From Lithospermum erythrorhizon (Eukaryota > Streptophyta > Magnoliopsida > Boraginales > Boraginaceae): a stretch of DNA of 64,000 bases. The notes below the pieces were generated by a model. The model was not told the origin of the DNA. It made no database searches and was given only the letters and a program-made list of their open reading frames with translations. The translations under genes and the position numbers were made by a program. The stretch is from assembly GCA_019722365.1 (NCBI GenBank), contig JADFUC010001570.1, positions 124,001 to 188,000 of the forward strand. Direction: 5' to 3'. Position 1 is the stretch's first letter. Each line of letters opens with the position of its first letter. Of the stretch, positions 50,397-62,559 are shown piece after piece.

Positions 50397-51285
50397 CTAC
50401 ACAAAATTTTCCTTTGACATACGTCTTAGATTTTTGAAAAATGGCAAATTTCTTTTGCTTGATTTGGATATAAAGCCGTTAAGGGTAGCAAGACATCCTG
50501 TTAACTTTTGTATTTCTTTGTAACTGTTAGGCGGTTTCATCCCCAATAGCACCTCTATCTTGTCAGGATTTGGCTCAATTCCCCTAGCACTGATCATATA
50601 CCCCAAGAATTTCTCTGACACGACTCCAAATGAGCACTTTTTGGGGTTCACCTTTAATCTACTTTGCCGCAACCACTTCCCTAAGATTCGTAGGTGATCC
50701 GCGAGCCGCCTTGCTCTTAACCAAAGATGACATCTACATAAATTTCCATATAACGTCCAATTTGGGAAAGTCGAATATGTAGTTTACCAGCCGTTGCAGC
50801 TGCTCCGTGATTCTTCAACCCAAAGGGCATCACCTTCCAACAGTATAATCCATATTCAGTGATGAAGGCGGTTTTCTCCTCATCGTTTGGGGCCATGTGG
50901 ATTTGATGATATCCTCGTGAAGCATCCATAAAGTCGAAGACCTCATGGCCAGCGCTTCCATCCACCAAGCGTCCAAGGCAAGGCAGCGGGTAGAAATTCC
51001 TTGGGACATGCTTTGTTCAGATTAGTAAAATATGTGCACATCCGCCATTTGTTGTTAGGCTTCTTGACCAGTACCATATCGCCACCCACGCTGAATTTAA
51101 CTCGCGAATCGCCAGGCTTTCAACAATGCTTGTACCTCTTCCCTTATGGCTATATTCTTTTCATCGTTAAACAACCTTTTCTTTTGCTTGATGGATGAGA
51201 AGGTTGGATCAACATACAACTTGTGTACTGTAACCGCTGGGTCTATGTCTGACATATCCTCATGTCCCCAAAACATCGCCTTCAA
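50397..51285 (-). pseudogene. Reverse transcriptase remnant, Ty3/gypsy (Tat/Ogre type)
   Basis: Three minus-strand frames give collinear RT blocks. The first is 51285-51097 (WGHEDMSDIDPAVTVHKLYV). The second is 50968-50717 (FDFMDASRGYHQIHMAP, EKTAFITEYGLYCWKVMPFG). The third is 50672-50397 (LKVNPKKCSFGVVSEKFLGY, GIEPNPDKIEVL, IQKLTGCLATLNGFISKSS). The catalytic YVDD box is damaged: it reads YVDVIFG and then a stop. Frames are separated by shifts and short losses, so no enzyme can be made. Confidence 0.85.
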
Positions 51286-51483
51286 ACTCTTATCAAGGAT
51301 ATTAACCTGGCCGTCACGGTCCTTTACAATCTTCGTACCGATCCCGGGCGTTCACTTATTTCTTGGGCGTGAAAGGAACATTTACCACCTCCTCATGTGG
51401 TACGGCCCTTTTTTCACTCTCTTCTTTGGTGAGTCATCTTCATCCGCTTTCACTTTTCACCGAGTTTACTCATATGATTTTCC

Positions 51484-51930
51484 CTACTGCTTCTTTCCCT
51501 CGTCACGGGTTTTGTTCAAGAATAATGGCATGTATGTTTGATAACATCTTCTTGCTTTCTTTTGATCGCCACACACTTCCCTTATGCCCCCTGGAGTAGG
51601 GAACTTCATCTTGAGGTGAATCGGTGATACTATTGCCCTTAAAGCAGTTAGTATGGGGCAACTTATGAGCCCATTATATGAGTGGTCTTCAATGTCCACC
51701 ACTATGAACCGAGCTCCGATTGTTGTCACCTTCGAATCCATTCCTACCTTGAAATCCAAAGCAACCATTCCCATTGAATTTATAGAGCGCCCGTGAAACC
51801 CTCGTTAATCCGTATGGAGCCGTTGGATAGCACCATGGGAGCTCGCTTATCGGGCGTGCTCACATATAAGATGTCCACCGAATCACCAGATCCACCAACA
51901 TCTCTCTTTCTACCTGTAGTTGGCGACATT
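51484..51930 (-). pseudogene. Retroelement protease remnant
   Basis: Upstream of the RT, the minus strand at about 51930-51880 contains a disturbed aspartic protease signature (GDSVDILY in one frame, VDL in another). A frame at 51774-51484 follows with VALDFKVGMDSKVTTIGARF and VVDIEDHSYNGLISCPILTA, the stretch that follows the protease active site in Tat-like gypsy polyproteins. Frames are broken. Confidence 0.65.
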
Positions 51931-52189
51931 GGGTCTATGATCACCGATCATCATGTGGAAATTTAACTCTACCACCTTTGTCCGAAAAGCTAATTCGCCT
52001 CATCGCCGGGCGCGTCGCTGGGTTCGTTTATCAATGTAATTCCTCTTTTCGCATAGTTCTTCCTAGAAAGCCGCGTGGAATCGTCTCCCCTCTTGGAATA
52101 CCGCCGAATGTATTAATTCGCCCAAGAAGCTCCGGGGCACCGCAGCTGTGTTCCGTTTAACCCGCGGGGGCGGGCTCTATGTTTTGACG

Positions 52190-53150
52190 TGTATTATCCC
52201 GCTGAGTTCCCTTACCCGTGAACTATTTTAAATAACCTCTTTTTATTAACTTCTCAATCTTTGCGTTAAGGATTCTACATTCATTTGTATCATGCCCATG
52301 TTCGCGATGATATTGGAAGTAGCGGGTTTTGGTTTATCCCTTCTGCCTAGTGCACTTCTCATCCGCACTGACTTAGGAAGTAGATTCTTTCCTTCAATTT
52401 GAGCATAGACCTCTGCTATAGATACCGCAATGTGTTAACCTTTCATTCCTCGAACCTTTCTCTCGCATTAATCGAACCAAACCTTTCATGTAGCGGTTCG
52501 TAATTCATCTTGGAACTCCGCCCTTGTTGTGCCAACCTCTCGTACGGTTAGCAATATGTCTATAGCTTCCGATAACTCTTCTCGTGGTTTCATTTGGGCC
52601 TTGTCAATGTCCATCTCATCCTCGACATTTTTGTATGGCGGAGCCAAACTTTGCAATGAATGCATCTGTCGCCTATTGATATGAATCTATGGATTTGAGA
52701 GGCAGGTAATTTACTCAATCCAATGCACGGTCCGCTAAGCCGCTTAAAAAGCTGCATATCCGGATCATTGACGCGATTGTCATTTTAGCCAGAACTTCGC
52801 AAATACTTTATGGGGGTCGCCCTTTCCATTAAATTGTGAAATTGGGCAAAATGAAACCCTTTGGTAAATGTACCGCATCCAATCTATTTTAGAACCGTAT
52901 TTTATATTTTGCATTCTTTTTATGAATAAATGGGTTAAAGCTGAATGCTTTCATCATTTTTTAATATCCGCGAATTCTTGTTGTAACTTTTGAGTAGGCG
53001 GATCAATCTCAACCGCAGTACCTCCGCGAAGGTGACCGCTGAGCGCTGAGCTTCCTCATGGTTACTTCCTCATAAGTTCTTCGAGGGGCCTCGCTTACTC
53101 TCAACAGAGTCACCATGTGCGTGTTATGTGTATAGTTTAAAATGACTGCA
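52190..53150 (-). pseudogene. Retroelement gag remnant
   Basis: The minus strand near 52315-52225 reads RYFQYHREHGHDTNECRILN and then AKIEKLIKRGYLK before a stop. This is the HGHDTxEC block found near the C-terminus of plant Tat/Athila gag proteins. The region to its right up to about 53150 is of similar composition but has many stops. Its place between the right LTR and the protease agrees with gag. Confidence 0.7.
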
Positions 53151-53357
53151 TCGCCCTTTTCCCCGCTTCTATGTTTAATTGTTCATTGACCTACCGTTGT
53201 ATTTCAGCCTCAATATCCGATGGGTATTGTTGTCGTGGTTGTTCATTGGGTGGGTTATTTTATTGTGAATCATGAACGGACATGTTTGTATTATTCATGC
53301 TTATTTTTTCAATCCTTTGAGACGCGTCACTTGATAAATGTGATTCGCTAGATTAAT

Positions 53358-53799
53358 TTGACATAAGTGTCACCAGTAACTCTCTACATGCGACTTTGGT
53401 TACAATAGGACCTCTACAATCCCACGCCCCACAAATAGCCTGTCTAGTCTCAGAAAATCGCTTCCTTCTGTAACCACCGAAAGTGTGTCATGGCTGTTGC
53501 AATCCCAGCCCCTGAAGCTCAAGATCGATCCGTCATAGTACCTCGAAAAGTCAAGTGACTGCGCGTGCAATCTGACGATCAAGTCGATTTATATTTTAGT
53601 GAATGTACTATAAAGCAGTAAATTGCAATCAAGAATAAATATATTATTGTCGGCGATTTATAAAAAGAATACAAGAAAAAATGATACCAATTTCTTTTCC
53701 CTTAATCAAGCGACACTCATTATCATCTGATAATCCTCGCCTCAAGCAGATTAGTTCTTTGTGGGCCTCCGCTGAAGGCTATATATATCACTAACCATT
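53358..53799 (-). repeat. Right LTR copy of the gypsy element (5' LTR)
   Basis: It shares the same word order as the left copy. Read on the minus strand it has GATATATATAGCC near 53790, a possible TATA box in the expected place for a minus-strand element whose gag begins further left. The plus strand at its inner border reads TGACATAAGTGTC. The copies have diverged a good deal by eye, so insertion is old. Confidence 0.6.
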
Positions 53800-53849
53800 G
53801 TAATTTATTTTGTCCCCTCAATAGTCATAATCTCATCCCTGTATTTTCG

Positions 53850-56800
53850 GTACAAGTTAGAGATGTGGTTGAACGTTCTTGATATTATTGTTTTATTCAT
53901 TTAAGTAGGCATTTATTTGATGTTGAAACTGAATATAATGGTCGTCCCCTTATTATAGCTTGCTATATTAGGATCTATAAGAAGCTGGTATGCTAGTTAG
54001 GTACCACATAACTTCATAGGTTGATAAGTTTGAGAATGGATAGTTGACATTTATATCCATACATACCCTATAAATAAATTACTCTACTACTACTTGGACC
54101 GCCAAATAGTTTGGAGAAATGCATGGTAAGGAAAGACACATGCAAAATTTAATATTTGGGTATAATTCTTCTACTAAATGAGTTATTGCACTTGGTTCCT
54201 CAATCCTCATGGTACATTTTTCTTCTTTCTTCTTTCTATTTTTCTTTTTTCTGCTTTGGTGAAGCATGGAAGCCAATAAGATGAATTTGATTGGTATTCT
54301 CAATTTCATTGTTAACATAATTTTCAATATCTTATTAATGGCCGGCCTAAAGCGTCTCTTTATTAATGGCCTCTAAAGCATGCATGTGATTCAAAGGCAT
54401 TTTGATCATTGTAAGCGTTGAATTCGCTTTATGTCAACCTTTTTTATTAGTTTTGATAAAAACCATGTGGAGCACTCTAAGGCATCTCAAAAAATGCCTT
54501 AGTTTTAATAGTTTTGATTCAAAGGAATTTTGATTTTAATAGTTCCCTTGATTCAAAGGAATTTTGATTTTTTTAACAACCATTCTTTGACAGTTTGACC
54601 CAAGGCATCTCAAAAAATGTTATCTTCATTTTTATCTGCTTCCGCTTTTTCATCACATCTCAAGCTATATATAATTGCATTAGTAGTGCACATTATCTTT
54701 GCATCTCACAATTCAGATTCATTTTGGAGAAAAAAAAAATTTGACAAATTTTGAACTCAGACCTTCTATAAAATAAATAAAGTCTAAGCTATTTTATTTT
54801 AATATAGGATATTTATGTGAATATCTATATCCTACACTGGATCCGTCCCTGATAATTTATATCTATATCTATATATCTATCTATATATATATAAAAGTAC
54901 AAATTTATTTTTGTGTTTTTTCCTTTTTTGAACCAACTAAAATATCCTTCCTTAAATACTTCTATTTAGCTTGTTTCATGGCTGCCCAATTATATTTTCG
55001 ATAATTTTAATTTATCTAAAACACTATCAATACTATACAAATTCAATATTATAGTATTTCACATGTAAAGATTATCTCACCGTAGGACTCTACTAACACA
55101 TTATTTTGATGGTCAACAATAATTACCTAATTTTTTTAATAAATTAACCACTTAATGTATTAGACAAGGTTGTTGTACAATCACTAACCTTAATTAAAAG
55201 CGCCTAATGTAAAGATTTCAGATTATAAAATATATATATATATATATAAAGATTGTAAAGATTGTATTTTGATTAAAGCGCCTAATGTAAAGATTGTATT
55301 TGATAATATATATATATATATATATATCAGAAGTGCTAAATGGTTAGCCGGCTCATTGTAATATAAATACAAAATAAGAGCAAGTATGTATTTCATAATG
55401 CCATTCAACAACATTCTTAAATGACGTGCACTATGTCAGATAGGAAATTTGAGGACAAACGAAACTTAACTGCTACGGTAGTATTAATAATCGTTTTAAA
55501 ATACAAGATATTTACATCGAATATGCGATTAATATCCCTAATATTTAAGCATACTCATAAGAAAATATGCCATCGAAGATCTTAAGATAGTGATACCACA
55601 ACGCTAAACTCATAATACAATATAAAATTACTTTAATACAATCATATATACTTTATAGTTTGGCCCCAAGAATCCTAAAAAATAACTAGATAAGCTTCAT
55701 AAAATTTAAAAATTGGGAAATGCATCACGAAGATATTAATAATACTCATATCTTTTAAGACTTAAACATTCTCAAGAAAAAGAAGAGGTCTGTTAATCAA
55801 TGAAAACTTATTTTCACTGTGCCCGACCAACCCGGTCAGAGGGAGAAAAAACCTCACAGTAACATGCTGTAAAGATTGTATTTCTGATTAAAAAAAATTG
55901 ATGTAAATTTATTTAGTGGTCAAGTTTTTTATTAAGTTTTTATAACATAATTAAAAAATGATAAATTACAAGATGTTTAAATTGTTATTCTAAAAAAAAA
56001 TTAACATGTACTACGTATAATCTATTGAAACTAAAATCTTAATGTGACATGGAAAAATTGAAGGACACAAGTAAATTTTTAATTTGAGCGCTCGATTTTT
56101 TTTATAAATTAGAAGACAGATTCCTAACACAAAATATAATACAAATTTTATAATTTAATTTGGTAAAATTAAAACACTAGAAGTCATATTCAAATCAACT
56201 ATGGTATATTAACTATGTAAGCGAATACAGCTATAATACCAAATTACTTCTAAATGGCCTTATTATTAGCTGCTATTAATTTCATAGTAGTAGGAGAATT
56301 ACATTATAAGAAAGTTGTTGTTCAATCGTTATACTTCATACGGCTACTATTGATATCAAACTCAAAAATATAACCGGGTCCCATCTAAATTAATCGGTAT
56401 GAAGACATCATATTATTATCAAGATTTAATAAACTATTGATTCTTCTTTATTTTGAATTATGAAGGTTCTTGTGTGATGTGTTTATTAATAAGAGATAGC
56501 TAATCAACTGGAAATTTATAAAGTTTTATGACAATGTAGAAGTTACTCAAGATAAAAGTCAAACTCTATCTAACTAATAAAACATGAGAAGAAGAAAAGA
56601 ATACACCAAGGAAAAAGAATCGCCACCAATCAATCAAAGAAAAAAAGTGTGCTAACCAAAATAGGCATATCGATCTCTCGGCGAAGATGATGATGCAATA
56701 ATGAAGATATCAACTTTCATAAAAAAAATAAAGGATAAAAGTTAAGGGAACTTCGACGATTTTGAAAGAAGATAATTTAATTTTTTATTCAAACTAATCG

Positions 56801-57380
56801 AATATTTCGATTCTCAAGCAACGGCGGATCATGGATTATAATAGCTTTAAAAATGTGTAAAACATATTTGGGAGATTTGATGATTTCATAGTTTTATAAA
56901 AAATGATACTTTTAAAATTTATAAAAGTTTATTTATTAGTTAATTTATTTATATATTACACATTTTTGTTCGCTTATATACTTATATGAAGCAAATCACG
57001 TAATCTTAACTATCACGCCAACGCACGCCCCTCGAGTTGTCTTAAAAGTTCTCTTTTCGGGAATCCGACTAAAATACCTTAACGAATTGCACTTATTTTT
57101 GATAAATTTTAATTGAACTAAAAAGATTACAAATACAAATCCTATAATATAGATTCTACATGCAAATTGAATTATTTTATTGTGTAGACTCTATTACAAG
57201 TCAGAGTAATGTATTTAAATTATACGACTCTTACTTTTAATAAAATTATTAAGGCTGAGTGTACCAATATTATTTTGATTGAATAATCAAAAGTATTATG
57301 TTAAGAATAATTTCTGTTAAAAATATTAGTTTGCATATTTTTCTTCAAAAATTATACTTGTATAAAATAATTGTTTATAA
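53850..57380. other. AT-rich intergenic DNA with TA microsatellites and small duplications
   Basis: No gene is supported. TA runs lie at 55229-55248 and 55303-55328, each preceded or followed by copies of GCGCCTAATGTAAAGATT (about 55199 and 55279). Around 54480-54620 the phrases GATTCAAAGGAATTTTGATT and GGCATCTCAAAAAATG each occur twice. These look like local slippage duplications. Confidence 0.5.
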
Positions 57381-57389
57381 TTTAAAATT

Positions 57390-57530
57390 CTAATCATCAA
57401 AGGAAGTTAATTTTCAAATTTTTTGTTTGAAACATGTAGAATTTGTTGTTATTGAAATTTATAGCTAAACAATTCAGATATAATAATAAAATATAATATT
57501 GGGAAGGAATGCGAAGTTAAAGCTTGTCGG
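57390..57530. repeat. Repeat segment A, copy of 63175-63300
   Basis: AATTTTCAAATTTTTTGTTT followed by GAAACATGTA and AATTTGTT is shared with 63178 onward, and both continue ATAGCTAAA or GTAGCTAAA. In the right copy this segment runs straight into segment C; here it is cut by the GC-rich block that follows. Confidence 0.7.
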
Positions 57531-57537
57531 CCATTAA

Positions 57538-59822
57538 CCGTAATAACCCGTCCCGAGAAATTTAAAATATAATTAAATGTCGAATTATTAAAATATGATA
57601 TTTTAAAAGCTGAATTTAATAACATTTCTTCTGTAATTTAACTACTTTTTATCGTTAAGCTTGAACTCTCTGAGAATTCCCTATTTGGTTTTAAAAAAAT
57701 TTGCTCTATCTACTGTTATTACCCAAGAAATGGGGTCGCGAGTTAAACTCACCCCCCCCCAATCGGGGTTTTAAAGATTTTGGATTCTCCTCAACATTTC
57801 ACATCTTCCGAGGTAAGAAAGGTCGAACCTTTTTCAAGTTTTATCACGTTTTGAACTCGGTTGACTTTATGTTGACTTCGACTTTTACCATTTTTTTAGC
57901 TTAAAGATTGTTGTTAGACTCCTAAATAGTAATGTTGGAAGGAAATTACCTATTCTTATGATATTCAAATGGTCGCGTGTTTCATTTTGGATTTAAATTT
58001 TGAATTAAGTTAGGTTTAAACTAAAAAGATTGTTAAATAGGATAATTAATGGTTAAAAATCGCTTTTTTTTGAGACGCTGTTCGAAATTTCAGGTCAGGG
58101 GCTGTAAAGGACCTAATGTTTGGGGCAAATAGAAATGTTAATCAGAGCTCATTTCGTTAGATCGACCACGCGACGTTTATATTTTCCGCTAAATTATTAA
58201 TATCAAAACTTTACGCTTAAAACTGGGCATCGAACTCGATCATTAAAATGGATAGTTTCAGGAATTTAAAGTTGGAGTAACGTTATAATAGAAACTTTTG
58301 TCGGGTTATTTTGGGAGTATAAATAAGATAAAGTATGCGCAAGCAAGCGCTATTACTAGTCAGATATTATGTTAGTAATTATAATTCTCAACGCTTGTTT
58401 GCGCTGACAAAGGGAAAGACATTCGCTGCTGTGGATTGCGTGGAGTTTATAGCTAATGAGACTTATATATGTGAATATTATTGATCAGGATCGATACTGA
58501 GTACGATATCGCGGAATTCTCATGCTATCTCGTTGATCGGACAAGCCGAAGTCGGTTTATCGGGAGATGTTTAGTTGTAATCATAGGTGATTTCTGGATG
58601 TGCTCGAGTCTGCTTCGGTGTGCAAAGCCTCCCAAATGATTTTGACTTATCGATATTTAAGACGATCGTTGACGATTTCAGTATTAAAGACTACCTAAGA
58701 GTCGGAAACGACAAGTGGATGTGGATCGCTCGGCTTGTTATTGCCCTCGCAGACTTCTAAGTATTTAAAGGTTGGCGTATCGGGCTTCGTACTGCATCGA
58801 GTCTCGCAGACTTCTGTAACAGCTGGCTGTTATTGTCTCGCACTTCCTCGCACGAGCGCTGCCGGGTTCTCCCGCAGTTAAGCGTTGTTTATACGCATTA
58901 TCATTTTAGAACCAGAGATACGCCGAGTCACCGAATGATATCATGTAGATGTCGACGCTGAGGTACAGTCGGTAGACAGAGTCTGACGACGATAGCCAGA
59001 ATCAGGGTATCCGCTCGACTTTGTGGTTATGGGGCTTCATTTTATCATGCGGATTTCTATCTTTGGTTAGGTCTTTATCGAGACACGCTTGTTACGATAT
59101 GTTGCTCCATGTAAAATGTATGATTTTTATCTTCGAGATTGATTTCCTTATCGAGACCTTAGATTGTATTACGTTATAGTACGAGTAAGAATTCCTTTAA
59201 AATCATAAGTTACGGCCTTGATACGCATCTTTCTTTTTATTCTCGAGGTTTATCTCTGGATATATATACGACTTAGCCATAATTTGTCACTTCATCGTTT
59301 GCGGGACCAAGCCCACCCTCGTTTATAAAAAGATTCACTAGTTCTTCGCAGCCTACAATCTCTATTCGCCTCGCGGCATGATTTTCGTGTCGACGACAAC
59401 AGCGGGACTTCAGACATCTTCGCCTTGTTCGCGCGATCGCGTTCGAGCTAAAGTGAATGACGCGGCGTAAGATCCTCACAAATTGCCTGTCGTCAGAAGT
59501 CGTCGCGTATTCGAGTCACGCATATCATGTCGACGATTTCAAACCGAATGATTTTATTTCACGATTTCGCAAACCTGATGTAAAGTATTTCGAAGTTTAT
59601 GTTTTATGGATCGACTAAGGCTGACAAAGACGCCAATGCATTTTGATCGCTTTATTTTTAAAAACCGTCTTTTCAAGACTTTATCACAAATTTCTCGATT
59701 TGTTCGAAAACAAGTTGTTCTTTTTTAAAACGAGTCATCCATCGACTCGTGGTGAATCCCGCTGTCAGGATCACGTATTTAATTTAACCTCGCAATACCG
59801 ACTCCAGGCATTGTTAAGCAAC
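57538..59822. mobile_element. Inserted GC-richer block, probable long solo LTR
   Basis: This block of about 2.3 kb separates segment A from segment C, which are adjacent at 63.2-63.5 kb, so it is an insertion. The left edge GTAATAACCCGTCCCGAGAA resembles the TGTAAYACCC start common in plant chromovirus LTRs; the right edge is near AAGCAACA. A TATA-like GGATATATATACGAC lies at 59256-59270. There is no protein domain inside; short frames are not family-like. Target duplication could not be fixed. Confidence 0.5.
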
Positions 59823-59834
59823 AAGTGTTTATTA

Positions 59835-60000
59835 TGAAGCAATAGGAACCCCTCCGCTTTTATTTTATGTTAATACGAGTATTATATAATATATGATTTA
59901 AAAAATATTTAAGGTATTAATATATTCAATACAATTTACTAAAATATTATAATTTATTATTGAAATTAATGTTATGTATATAAATTCAGGATGACAAAGC
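59835..60000. repeat. Repeat segment C, copy of 63312-63475
   Basis: GAAGCA, then TATTTTATGTTAATACG and AGTATTATATAATATA, then TTACTAAAATATTATAA and TTAATGTTATGTATATAAAT, are shared with 63312-63460 with few changes. Confidence 0.75.
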
Positions 60001-60299
60001 TGTTAATTTAATCACAATTCGAAAAGATGCATTTTCATATAATTTGCATTATTTATCAGCTTTTAAATAATTTCAGATTTAATCTAGAAATTAAACGATC
60101 TTTTTGTAGATTAGATATTTAAATTTGAGATTTATAAATTTTAAATTTTAATGTATTAACTTTAAATAATTTTAACTATTCAAAAAAAAAAATCAATTAA
60201 CCTTTGTAGATGGAGATAGGCATGACAAGCTTTCATAATTTTTAAGTTTTGTCAATAGCTTTAAAAAATTTGACTATTGAAAAATTTGAATGTTTTTGT

Positions 60300-62400
60300 G
60301 AGATGGATTTCAGAATCTACCCACCTGCCGCCACGAGCAAGTAAGATCATCAAGAACCTATATACCGTAATCACCAATCAAATTGATAATAACATAAAAC
60401 GACATCATTTGACATTAATAATAATAATACACTTTCGTCCATCGTGATGAACTAACAACACGCCACACATCGCATCATCAACATACATACATCAACTCGG
60501 GAGTACTACAACCAAACAATACACAACATACTTCCACAATACATCATAAGAATAAGATGATCAAACTCAATTTCTCAATATAAGACATCTAAGTTCTAGA
60601 AACATAACAAGAGGGAACAATGTGAGAACGATCATATGACTTTCTACCACCACCGTCTCACATACGATTCCACCCACAAATCACAAAAGTACCCAGAACC
60701 TCACAAAGAATCATTCCTAAAAACCTAGCATAAACGCCTCACCATGTAATGTGAGTAAGTCATGGCTTTTAATACAAAACGCCACGAATCTGTGATCCGT
60801 GACACATATAATCATACTTATATATCACGGCAGCATCTATAACATTAATAAAGCGCCAACTAAATTAGCAACTTTTTTCCAAATTACATAATAATCCCTT
60901 TATCAATATCACCACGGTATTTAAAACATAATACTTCATATGATATTCATAAACCATCAACAAACGATAATCAAATATTCAATCAAATAAACGCACACAA
61001 TCAATAATGGTTAAGTATAACAAAATACATAATATCGAAACCTCCATCCACACATCACAATCCTCCCGACCGACCGAGGCTACCCCTTAATACGTATATC
61101 ACACCAAACCTCCCTAAAACATCTCGGCCACCCCTCAATATGCATATCACACCAAACCTCCCTAGACGCTTACCCCTCAACGTATATATACTATTTCACC
61201 CAAATCAACTCGCAGTTAATACACACACCAACCACAAACAATACACAGCCACACGCAACACAATTACACACAACACTCGTAGTATAATCACAACAACTAC
61301 AACAATCTCATAACATCAATCTCAGCAACTCAATATACATTCCAATATAACCACATGATAAACACATACCAAATATATAACCATAATATTATAGCTTCGA
61401 AAGTGCTCCCATCGTGAGATTGTACTCACCCTCTCTAGCAAAAGAAAACTCTACCATATTCAACTAGTTACTTCAAGCACCGTCCTTTCAACTCCTATTC
61501 CAAACGATTTTATGTTAACATCTCCTTTTGATTCAAAACCCCATTTTACTAATTAAATCATCAAAAATAGTAAACAAAATCAAATGACTCCAAATTTAGT
61601 GAGGAAGTACGCATTTGTATAAGAGTGGAGTACGTAGGTTTTAATCATTTAATTTTCTCAAACGCTTAGTATTTATTTCATTTTATACATATTCTAAATT
61701 CCTTTATCTTTCAAAAATCATAATAAATATAAAAGGCCTCAAAATCAAAATCGCTTTTCTCTACGATCAACTCAAAATAATAAATATCATTCAAAACCCG
61801 AAAATTATTAAATTTAAAATATTTTTACTATTTATTTCATATTTTATATGTTTCCTAGCCATTAAACTTCCAAAATCTATAATAAATACAAAACAAATTA
61901 AAAATTGAAACTTTATTTCACAAATCAACTCTATGTGTCAAAACTTACTTATAATAGGAATTTGATGATTTTTAAAGTATATTTACTATGTATTTCTCAT
62001 TTTTCTTTTAAAAGTCAAACTAAATCTAAAAATAGTCAGCAAAACACAAATCTTCATCATTTCCTCAAAAGATTAATATTCAAGTGTTCAAACATCACCA
62101 AAATATCTGGGTTAAACATTCAATATAAAATCAACAAAAGTCAACGCATTAATACCGAAAAAGATAAAAATTAAGCATCAAGATATACCTTGCATTGTTG
62201 GAAATAGCCAGAGATGATTTCAACAACTTTTCATCAAGGAAATCAAGAAAAATGGAGCATTTCTGGTGTGGGGGCTAAGCCAGCTCAGTGATGGCGGCTA
62301 CACGCTTCTGGGAGTCATGGAAGTTTAAATAGTACTTGTTAAGTCCTCGCTTGCATGCTTGGATTTATTTCCTCCTGTAATTAAATTCCCACGAAAACCT
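60300..62400. mobile_element. Second insertion-like block, possible minus-strand retroelement LTR or leader
   Basis: This block of about 2.1 kb is unlike its flanks: it is C- and A-rich on the plus strand with little G. It lies between two copies of the AT-rich repeat (60110-60290 and 62990-63160). The unit CGTATATCACACCAAACCTCCCT with CACCCCTCAATATGCATATC recurs around 61070-61190. At 62200-62330 the minus strand looks like a pyrimidine-rich leader. No protein domain is seen. LTR identity is inferred from composition and place. Confidence 0.35.
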
Positions 62401-62559
62401 GCCTTAAATAATATATTATTATTCGGGCAAAAAAATACTACTTATTTTTTTTATACTCGTCTCGATTTATCCATTTTATTGCGAAAATATTTATACTATC
62501 TATGAGTCACACCACCAATTTATTTAATATATTTTAGAATACTTTAAACGTAACGGGTT

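Larger units (their letters stand above)
42369..53799 (-). mobile_element. Decayed Ty3/gypsy retrotransposon, Tat/Ogre-like, about 11.4 kb
   Basis: Two similar terminal regions (42369-42845 and 53358-53799) enclose minus-strand remnants in the order gag (53.15-52.19 kb), protease (51.93-51.48 kb) and reverse transcriptase (51.29-50.40 kb), the normal gypsy order. RT motifs are of the Tat/Ogre type. RNase H and integrase were not found, and the space toward 43 kb holds other repeats and opposite-strand frames. Multiple frameshifts and stops show it is dead. A clear primer-binding site was not identified next to 53358. Target duplication was not resolved. Confidence 0.75.

Noticed and set aside
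50018..50404. Minus-strand frame of 128 codons as a gene
   Set aside because: It follows the RT remnant and appears to be a frame-shifted continuation of decayed pol; no domain is readable.
61905..62174. Plus-strand frame of 89 codons
   Set aside because: Lys/Asn/Ile-rich translation of AT-rich DNA with no motifs; chance frame.
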